From Bifidobacterium tissieri (GTDB lineage: Bacteria > Actinomycetota > Actinomycetes > Actinomycetales > Bifidobacteriaceae), in contig NZ_MWWV01000004.1 in the NCBI RefSeq assembly GCF_002259645.1, forward strand, positions 248,001 to 312,000: a DNA stretch of 64,000 nucleotides. The letters run 5' to 3'. Under the pieces are notes generated by a model. The model was not told where the DNA came from. It searched no databases and saw nothing but the letters and a program-made list of their open reading frames with translations. The first letter of the stretch is position 1, and each line of letters begins with the position of its first letter. Of the stretch, positions 57,941 through 64,000 are shown piece by piece. A program made the position numbers and the translations under genes.

Positions 57941-59029
57941 ATGACCGGAATCAAGGACGTGGCGAAAGCCGCCGGAGTGTCGGTCAGCACCGTATCCTAT
58001 GTGCTGTCGGGGAAACGCGCCATCTCAGGAAAGACCGCGGACAAGGTGATGGAGGTGGTTCGAAAGCTCGAATATACTCCCGATGCGTCGGCGCAGAAGA
58101 TGCGCGGCCTTCGCAACCGGATTCTCGCCGTGAGCGAGCCCATCCGAGGCGACATCAACGAAGCGAAGTACAATGCCTACTTCCTGTACACCGCCTGGCA
58201 GGCCAAAAACGCCGGCTATGACGTGCTATTGCTGACCGGCGAGAACGCGGTGGACGACATTCAGCGCGTGACCCGTAGCAACATGGTGGACGGCGTGCTG
58301 TTGCTCGACGTCGTCGAGGATGACGATCGCGTGGCACAGGTGGATTCGTACGACAAGCCCTGCGTGGCCATCGGTTATCCGGCGGACCGCGGGGACTGCG
58401 CGTGCGTCGATATCGATTTTGCGGCCGCCGGAACACTCGCCATGGATTATCTGTACAAGCGAGGCCATCGGGATGTGTTGCTGCTGCGCGACAACGAGCG
58501 GGACTATGAGCGTCGTTCCGGCTATGTGGTGGCGTTGCGCCGACACATGCTGGACCGCGCCCACGAGCTGGGCGTGAGGGTCGTCGAGTCAGGCAAGAAC
58601 GAAGCCGGACGCTTCGATGCAGCGGCATTTGTCCGAGATCTGAAAGCGATGGATCCACGTCCCACGGCAATCGTCAACCAGGCCGATGCCGCCGTCGTGA
58701 ACATGGTGGTGCAGGAACTGGACGATGCTGGCTTGAAGGTTCCCGATGACATCTCGCTGCTATCCGTTGGCACGTTCTTCGAGAACGATCTGGTCCGCCG
58801 GCCGGTCACCGAGATTCCCGTCATGCCGAAGCTACTGTGCGCCAAGGCCGTCGGACTGCTGCTTTCCGCGGTAGAGGATGGCCGTCGTATCTCAGCATCC
58901 GGCGAGCTGATCTCCCCCGTGATGCAGGATCATGGATCCGTCGCCACAGTCATCCCATCCGTCGCGTCGACATCCGATGCGACCGGCTCCCCTTCCCCGC
59001 ATACCTCCCCCAGGAAAAAGCGGACGTAA
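57941..59029 (+). CDS. LacI-family transcriptional regulator
   Basis: 362 residues. Helix-turn-helix IKDVAKAAGVSVSTVSYVLSG plus hinge (KLEYTPDASAQKMRGL), followed by a periplasmic-binding-like sugar domain. Probably represses the downstream transporter-GH172 operon and itself, using the GAAACGTTTC operators found before both. AAAGGAGG is six bases from the ATG at 57941; a second ATG at 57938 is too close. Confidence 0.93.
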   Translation: MTGIKDVAKAAGVSVSTVSYVLSGKRAISGKTADKVMEVVRKLEYTPDASAQKMRGLRNRILAVSEPIRGDINEAKYNAYFLYTAWQAKNAGYDVLLLTGENAVDDIQRVTRSNMVDGVLLLDVVEDDDRVAQVDSYDKPCVAIGYPADRGDCACVDIDFAAAGTLAMDYLYKRGHRDVLLLRDNERDYERRSGYVVALRRHMLDRAHELGVRVVESGKNEAGRFDAAAFVRDLKAMDPRPTAIVNQADAAVVNMVVQELDDAGLKVPDDISLLSVGTFFENDLVRRPVTEIPVMPKLLCAKAVGLLLSAVEDGRRISASGELISPVMQDHGSVATVIPSVASTSDATGSPSPHTSPRKKRT

Positions 59030-59057
59030 TGCAATGAGGTTTACATCTGCTTTTCCA

Positions 59058-59089
59058 TCAATGTAATCGAATCGTTTCGATTACATTGA
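59058..59089. promoter_or_regulatory. 32-bp palindrome with central operator-like core
   Basis: Arms TCAATGTAATCGAA and its complement with a GAATCGTTTC core differing by one base from the GAAACGTTTC operators. It lies 29 bases after the lacI stop, so it may be both a terminator and an operator variant. Confidence 0.5.
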
Positions 59090-59180
59090 AATGCCCCGGC
59101 CCTAGGCCGGCCATCACGATATCGGAACTGGACGGCGGTCGACTTCCTCGGCCGGACCGGCCGGACCGTTATCCGTCCCG

Positions 59181-59200
59181 TTGTCGAAACGTTTCGACAA
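59181..59200 (+). promoter_or_regulatory. LacI-type operator upstream of solute-binding protein
   Basis: Perfect 20-bp palindrome TTGTCGAAACGTTTCGACAA, 132 bases before the next start codon. Same core as the lacI operators. Confidence 0.7.
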
Positions 59201-59331
59201 CAAGAATGTACGATCTGGACCGTTCCCACGACGCCGGATGACGGCCGATGGTTTATAGGTCCGGGACACGAGGAAGAAATTCCAGAAAAACCGTTGCCTT
59301 CGGCAACATCAGGAAAGGTAAGGAGACAACA

Positions 59332-60636
59332 ATGAACATCAGGCGCGGTATCGCGACGCTGGCCGTGGCGGCGATCTCCCTGACTACACTCGCAGCGTGC
59401 GGCAACAGCAGCGCGCAGGACGAGGACAACCCAGACAGCCTGTCCTTCTGGTACTACGAGGAGGAGGACGCGGGACAGACCCAGGCCTGGAAGAAGGCCG
59501 CGGAACTGTTCGAGAAGGAGACCGGCGTCTCGATCAAGTTCGAGCGCAAGTCCTTCACGCAGATCGCGCAGAACGGCAGCCAGTTCCTCAACTCCGACGA
59601 GGCGCCGGACCTTATGGAGTCCAACCGTGGTAACGGTTCCGCGGGTGTGCTCTCCACGATGGGTCTGCTCACCGATCTCGGGGATTACGTCGACCAGTAC
59701 GGTTGGGACAAGAAGGTCACCGGATCCAACGCCGAAACAGCCAAGTACGACGAGAACGGCATCATGGGCGGCGACACCTGGTACGGCATGTCCAGCTACG
59801 CCGAGTTCCAGCGTGTCTACTACAACAAGGATCTCTTCGCCAAGTACGGCATCGAGATCCCGACCACATACGACGAATTCGTCGACGCCTGCCAGAAGTT
59901 CGTCGACGCCGGCGTGACCCCGATCGCCGCTGACGCGCAGGAATACGGCGTGATGTGGCTGTGGTGGCAGCTGGTCTCCAAGAACGCCGACTCCACGTTC
60001 ATGAACAACTGGCACTTGTACAAGGGCAAGGTGGACTGGAACTCCAAGACCCTGACCAACGCCACCGAAACGATCGGCGACTGGCTCGACAAGGGATTCA
60101 TCTCCAAGAACGCCACCGGCATGAAGGCCGAGGACACCACCCAGGCGTTCATCAAGGGCGAATACCCGATCTACCAGACCGGCACCTGGAACCAGGGCCG
60201 TTTCGCCAAGCAGATCGATTCCTTCGACTGGACCGCCGCCGTCATGCCCGAATCCGAGTACGCGGTCGGATGCGCCGGCAATCTGCTGGTCATCCCCGAA
60301 CGATCCAAGCACAAGGACCTCTCCGCCAAGTTCATTGACTACGTGCTCTCCGACGAGGTCCAGAACTACCTTGGCAACGCCGGAGGCATCCCCGTCGCCG
60401 CCGATCCCGACAAGATCACCGACGAGAAGAGCAAGGCCATGATCGAGGAGTACAACTCCTACGCCAGCGCTAATAAGCTCAGCTACTACCCCGACTACGC
60501 CGCATCCAGCCTGACCGATGCCATCCCCGCCTCGTTCCAGGAACTCGTGAACGGCACCAAGGACACCACCGCCGTTCTCAAGGACATCCACTCCAAGTAC
60601 GACTCCGGTGTCGAGGAGATGGGCTTCTCCAACTGA
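59332..60636 (+). CDS. Extracellular sugar-binding lipoprotein of ABC transporter
   Basis: 434 residues. Signal peptide with lipobox TLAAC (Cys ~23), then a family 1 solute-binding protein: LSFWYYEEEDAGQTQAWKKA, APDLMESNRGNGSAG, YYNKDLFAKYGI, IPTTYDEFVDACQKF, YLGNAGGIPVAADP. AAGGAG lies about six bases before the ATG at 59332. First gene of the operon with two permeases and a GH172 enzyme. Confidence 0.94.
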   Translation: MNIRRGIATLAVAAISLTTLAACGNSSAQDEDNPDSLSFWYYEEEDAGQTQAWKKAAELFEKETGVSIKFERKSFTQIAQNGSQFLNSDEAPDLMESNRGNGSAGVLSTMGLLTDLGDYVDQYGWDKKVTGSNAETAKYDENGIMGGDTWYGMSSYAEFQRVYYNKDLFAKYGIEIPTTYDEFVDACQKFVDAGVTPIAADAQEYGVMWLWWQLVSKNADSTFMNNWHLYKGKVDWNSKTLTNATETIGDWLDKGFISKNATGMKAEDTTQAFIKGEYPIYQTGTWNQGRFAKQIDSFDWTAAVMPESEYAVGCAGNLLVIPERSKHKDLSAKFIDYVLSDEVQNYLGNAGGIPVAADPDKITDEKSKAMIEEYNSYASANKLSYYPDYAASSLTDAIPASFQELVNGTKDTTAVLKDIHSKYDSGVEEMGFSN

Positions 60637-60742
60637 TCCGGCACTGATCGGCCGCATCCCATTCCACGAACGTGGGGATGCCGGGCGCGGCGGGAACCCG
60701 CGCCCGGCCCTCCTTCAACCACACGCAGCAAGGAAACAGCAA

Positions 60743-61684
60743 ATGTCAGGCAACAGCAAGCATGTCCGCAGGGAGTCGACCTCTCGACTGCCCGGCAACA
60801 AGTCCTCACGTTTCGTGCCCTACCTTATCCCGGGCATTCTGGGCTTGACCATCATCGTCATCATTCCGTTCATCTGGAACATCTACCTCAGCTTCACGCG
60901 CTGGCGTGGCGTCGGACCGGTGCGCTTCATCGGCCTGCAGAACTGGCAGCGCCTGTTCAGGGATTCGACGTTCTGGATCTCGTTCCTTAACTCATTCTGG
61001 ATCATCGTCGCCATCGTGGTCATCCCGACCATTCTCGGCCTGTTCATCTCCTCGCTGCTCACGGACGTCATCCAGAAGAAGTTCGGGGGCAGGACCGCAT
61101 CCCTCCTACGAGCCCTGTTCTACCTGCCACAGCTGTTGCCCGTCGCCGTCGCCGCGATCATCATGGGCTGGATCTTCCGCCCGGAGGACGGAGCCGTCAA
61201 CGCGCTTCTCGAACAGATCGGCCTCGGCTCGCTCACCCACAACTGGCTCGGCAGCCCCAACAGCGCACTGCCGGTACTCATGTTCATCCTCGTATGGATC
61301 CAGCTCGGCTACCCGATCGTCATCTTCATGTCCGGCCTGCAACGCGTGGACCCGGAACTGTACGAGGCGGCCAGCCTCGACGGCGCCAACTGGTGGCAGA
61401 AGTTCCGCGTGGTCACCCTTCCGTCGATCATTCCCGAACTTCTCGTCGTCATCCTCACCGCCACGATCGGTGCATTGAAGACCTTCGCCCCGGTGTACCT
61501 ACTCACCAAGGGCGGCCCAGGAACCGCAACCACCGTCCCCTCCTACTACTCGTACAACCAGTTCTTCCAGGTGCAGCAGGTCAGCTACGGTGCCGCCATC
61601 TCCACCGCGCTCACCATCGTCATCATCGTCTTCTCCGTCGTGTTCACGATCGTGCAGAAGCGCGTCGAGAAGAACCTGGTCTGA
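60743..61684 (+). CDS. ABC sugar transporter permease, MalF type
   Basis: 313 residues, six membrane helices, with the ATPase-contact motif EAASLDGANWWQKFRVVTLP. Sugar CUT1 family. AAGGAAA before the ATG at 60743. No ATPase gene is present in the operon; a shared MsmK-like ATPase elsewhere is expected (inference from the family). Confidence 0.94.
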   Translation: MSGNSKHVRRESTSRLPGNKSSRFVPYLIPGILGLTIIVIIPFIWNIYLSFTRWRGVGPVRFIGLQNWQRLFRDSTFWISFLNSFWIIVAIVVIPTILGLFISSLLTDVIQKKFGGRTASLLRALFYLPQLLPVAVAAIIMGWIFRPEDGAVNALLEQIGLGSLTHNWLGSPNSALPVLMFILVWIQLGYPIVIFMSGLQRVDPELYEAASLDGANWWQKFRVVTLPSIIPELLVVILTATIGALKTFAPVYLLTKGGPGTATTVPSYYSYNQFFQVQQVSYGAAISTALTIVIIVFSVVFTIVQKRVEKNLV

Positions 61685-61726
61685 CACCAGCCACAGACAC
61701 ACCGATTCGAAAACGAGGACCGAACC

Positions 61727-62605
61727 ATGACGCAATCCATGACCGCCGCCGAGGCGAAAAGAGCCTCCCGAAAGACCCAGCACGTACGTTCCACAGGAGA
61801 CTGGGTGGCGCTCATACTGCTGATCGCCGCAGCGCTGATCGTCCTGTTTCCCCTGCTGGTACTCACCGTCAACGCATTCAAGACTCAGGCCGACTACAAC
61901 GCCGCCGGACCGCTGAGCCTACCGAAGACCTTCACAATGGAAGGCATCGTCTCCTTCTGGACCACAACGAACTTCCCACTGAAGTTCCTGAACTCCCTCA
62001 TCATCTCGCTGGTAGTGGCCCTGGCCGCGGTCGTGCTCTCGGTGCTCAACTCCTTCGCTCTGGGCATCGGCAAGGTCAAAGGCAACACATGGATCGTACT
62101 CGCCATCATGCTCGCGAACATGATGCCGCAGGAGGCCCTGCTCTACCCGCTGTACACGATGTTCAAATCAGCCGGACTGTATAACACCAAGCTCGCGATC
62201 ATCATCATCTTCACGATCATTCAAAGCGCGTACGGAACCTACCTGCTCTCCAGCGTATACGGCACGTTCCCGCAGGCTATCCTCGAAGCGGCCGCGATCG
62301 ACGGAGCTTCCCGCTGGCAGGTGCTGCGCAAGGTCGTACTACCCATCTCCTGGCCGACCATAAGCGTGCTGTTCGTGTTCTTCTTCGTCTGGACTTGGAA
62401 CGAATACATGATCCCCATGGCGTTCCTCATGGGCGACGACGTGCAGACCATCCCGCTGGCACTCGCCACACTGCAGGGACAGCACACGATGGAGGCCACC
62501 ACCCTGGCGTCCGCCTCGCTACTGAGCATCATCCCCACGATCATCTTCTTCATCATCTTCCAACGTAAGCTGTCGCAAGGCATCACCGCCGGAGCCGTGA
62601 AATAA
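61727..62605 (+). CDS. ABC sugar transporter permease, MalG type
   Basis: 292 residues, six membrane helices, contact motif EAAAIDGASRWQVLRKVVLP and the family end QRKLSQGITAGAVK. It pairs with the permease 42 bases upstream to form the membrane channel. Confidence 0.94.
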   Translation: MTQSMTAAEAKRASRKTQHVRSTGDWVALILLIAAALIVLFPLLVLTVNAFKTQADYNAAGPLSLPKTFTMEGIVSFWTTTNFPLKFLNSLIISLVVALAAVVLSVLNSFALGIGKVKGNTWIVLAIMLANMMPQEALLYPLYTMFKSAGLYNTKLAIIIIFTIIQSAYGTYLLSSVYGTFPQAILEAAAIDGASRWQVLRKVVLPISWPTISVLFVFFFVWTWNEYMIPMAFLMGDDVQTIPLALATLQGQHTMEATTLASASLLSIIPTIIFFIIFQRKLSQGITAGAVK

Positions 62606-62731
62606 CCGGAAACGAACCCGGGAAGCCCCCGGCACCCCGGACACCACCGAACCCTAATCGCGGGCCGACGAGCCAGTCGGCCCGCGACAACGAAAGCGAC
62701 ATACGCACACCACACGAAAGGAAGTGATCAC

Positions 62732-63868
62732 ATGATCAATGGGAATATGACCAATACGAGCCTCGGATTCGGACAGGGAGCACTCGACGCGGTGACGATG
62801 CGTTCACAGGGACGCACAAGATGCATCAACGCCGAGAACCCGAACGGCGGGAAGGGACGCGCCGCCATGACACCCAGCGCCCTCGGTCCCTCCCGCAAGG
62901 GCAGCCCCTGCATCCGCACGGTCAAGGCCGGGGAAACGGTGACGTTGATGGACGTCGAAGGCCCCGGCGTCATCCGCCACATCTGGATGACGGTGACTGA
63001 CAAGACCTCCCCTACCGGGCCGGACGTGCTACGCAATCTGATCCTCGAATTCTACTGGGATGGCGAAAAGACCCCCTCTGTGCAATGTCCGATAGGCGAC
63101 TTCTTCTGCTGCGGACACGCACAGTCGTGCACGATCAACTCGATCCCCGTCATGGTCAACCCGAACCGCGGATTCAATTGCTATTTCGCGATGCCATTCG
63201 AGCATGCGCGCATCGTGCTCCGCAACGATCACAACGAGGATGTACCCGCATTCTTCTATCAGATCGACTACACCGAGTACGATGCCCTGCCGGACGATGC
63301 GATGCGGTTCCACGCGCAATGGCGCCGCGAACGAGTTACCGAACTCGGCCGCGACTACGTCGTGCTCGACGGAGTCAAGGGACATGGAACATACGTCGGC
63401 ACATACCTCGCACTCACCGCACTCGAAAGCCGATGGTGGGGCGAAGGCGAATTCAAGTTCTACATTGACGACGACGGCGAATACCCGACATGGTGCAGCA
63501 CCGGTGCCGAGGACTACTTCGGCGGCGCATGGAGCTTCGCCGACTTCGACGAGGACGGCCGCATGTACGAGCGGACGTTCACCGGCCCCTACCTCGGATT
63601 CCCGTTCTACTCGCAGAACCTATCCAACCGCGAAAGTCGATACTGGGACACGGCCACACCGGTGACACGCGGCCTGTACCGCTGGCACCTGCCCGACCCG
63701 ATGTACTTCGAAAAGAACCTGCGCGTCACCTGGCAGCAGATCGGCACCGAGGAAGGCGGCAACTTCGAACGCCAAGACGACGTCGCATCCGTCGCCTACT
63801 GGTACCAGAGCGAACCCCACAACCCATTCCAGCCAATAGGCGACCGCCGGTTCCGACGTCCGAGGTGA
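62732..63868 (+). CDS. DUF2961 / GH172 glycoside hydrolase
   Basis: 378 residues, single domain, no signal peptide, so intracellular. Conserved segments: GPGVIRHIWMTV, GDFFCCGHA, NRGFNCYFAMPF, GEGEFKFYIDDDGEYPTWC and STGAEDYFGGAW; the Glu in GEGEF and in GAEDYF are the expected catalytic pair by analogy with characterised GH172 enzymes. GH172 was founded on an alpha-fructofuranosidase/difructose dianhydride I synthase-hydrolase from Bifidobacterium dentium; others act on arabinan furanosides. With the transporter it suggests import of a small furanoside that is then cleaved inside the cell. Confidence 0.92.
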   Translation: MINGNMTNTSLGFGQGALDAVTMRSQGRTRCINAENPNGGKGRAAMTPSALGPSRKGSPCIRTVKAGETVTLMDVEGPGVIRHIWMTVTDKTSPTGPDVLRNLILEFYWDGEKTPSVQCPIGDFFCCGHAQSCTINSIPVMVNPNRGFNCYFAMPFEHARIVLRNDHNEDVPAFFYQIDYTEYDALPDDAMRFHAQWRRERVTELGRDYVVLDGVKGHGTYVGTYLALTALESRWWGEGEFKFYIDDDGEYPTWCSTGAEDYFGGAWSFADFDEDGRMYERTFTGPYLGFPFYSQNLSNRESRYWDTATPVTRGLYRWHLPDPMYFEKNLRVTWQQIGTEEGGNFERQDDVASVAYWYQSEPHNPFQPIGDRRFRRPR

Positions 63869-63878
63869 CTATTTGATA

Positions 63879-63913
63879 AGAGCGGTCGGACTATCGTCAA
63901 ATCCGGCCGCTCT
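63879..63913 (+). terminator. Terminator after GH172 gene
   Basis: AGAGCGGTCGGA (63879-63890) and TCCGGCCGCTCT (63902-63913), 12-bp arms with one G-T pair, 11 bases after the stop. The last ~90 bases of the window show no gene. Confidence 0.7.
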
Positions 63914-64000
63914 CTGCATGATCCGCATCGGCACAAGGGGCCCTTCGCTTTCGCTGATGGAATTTAGCGACACAATCACTCATGCATGCGTGAAGCACCT

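Overview
The window is high-GC actinobacterial DNA and almost certainly comes from a Bifidobacterium. The evidence is the bifidobacterial PFNA-type cluster (kinase, fn3, MoxR ATPase, DUF58, transglutaminase-like, PP2C), rpoB and rpoC of actinobacterial type, a GH172 sugar locus, and catabolic genes whose product would enter the phosphoketolase shunt at xylulose 5-phosphate. The species cannot be fixed from the sequence alone. No tRNA, rRNA or CRISPR array was seen.

Layout. 1-16.8 kb: a signalling and cell-envelope cluster. On the minus strand are a class A beta-lactamase-like hydrolase (cut by the window edge) and a zinc-ribbon membrane protein. On the plus strand, mostly with 4-base ATGA/GTGA overlaps, are a Ser/Thr kinase, a ~2000-residue Ig/FN3 surface protein, a MoxR ATPase, a DUF58 protein, a transglutaminase-fold protein without its catalytic triad, a PP2C phosphatase and a variant-leucine-repeat protein. 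A convergent FHA protein closes the group. 17-18.2 kb: a CmpB-like membrane protein. 18.4-26.4 kb: rpoC and rpoB on the minus strand. 26.4-28.3 kb: nearly 2 kb of repeat-rich noncoding DNA upstream of rpoB. 28.3-31.9 kb: DUF1963 protein, DnaQ-BRCT exonuclease and purC.

32-39.4 kb: a sugar-acid operon behind a SorC/DeoR-type regulator that is frameshifted in a run of seven Gs. It encodes a phosphotriesterase-family (lactonase-like) enzyme, a UlaD-like decarboxylase with altered metal-site residues, a PfkB kinase, an MFS transporter, UlaE 3-epimerase and AraD-type 4-epimerase. Together these suggest a PTS-free version of the ascorbate/3-keto-gulonate route that ends at D-xylulose 5-phosphate. 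39.8-44.4 kb: AEC transporter, unknown membrane protein, DUF985 cupin and small proteins.

44.3-57.2 kb: a defence island with lower GC. It holds a DUF262/DUF1524 GmrSD-like nuclease lying between two copies of a repeat module, then hsdR, hsdM and an hsdS locus. The hsdS locus has four 15-bp sites in alternating orientation, a tyrosine recombinase, a truncated hsdS beside hsdM, an intact hsdS on the other strand and a silent half-hsdS cassette: an invertible, phase-variable type I restriction system. It ends in an IS256-type remnant and decayed genes. 57.7-63.9 kb: a LacI regulator with GAAACGTTTC operators controlling a solute-binding protein, two ABC permeases and a GH172 (DUF2961) glycosidase, consistent with uptake and cleavage of fructose-containing dianhydrides or related furanosides.
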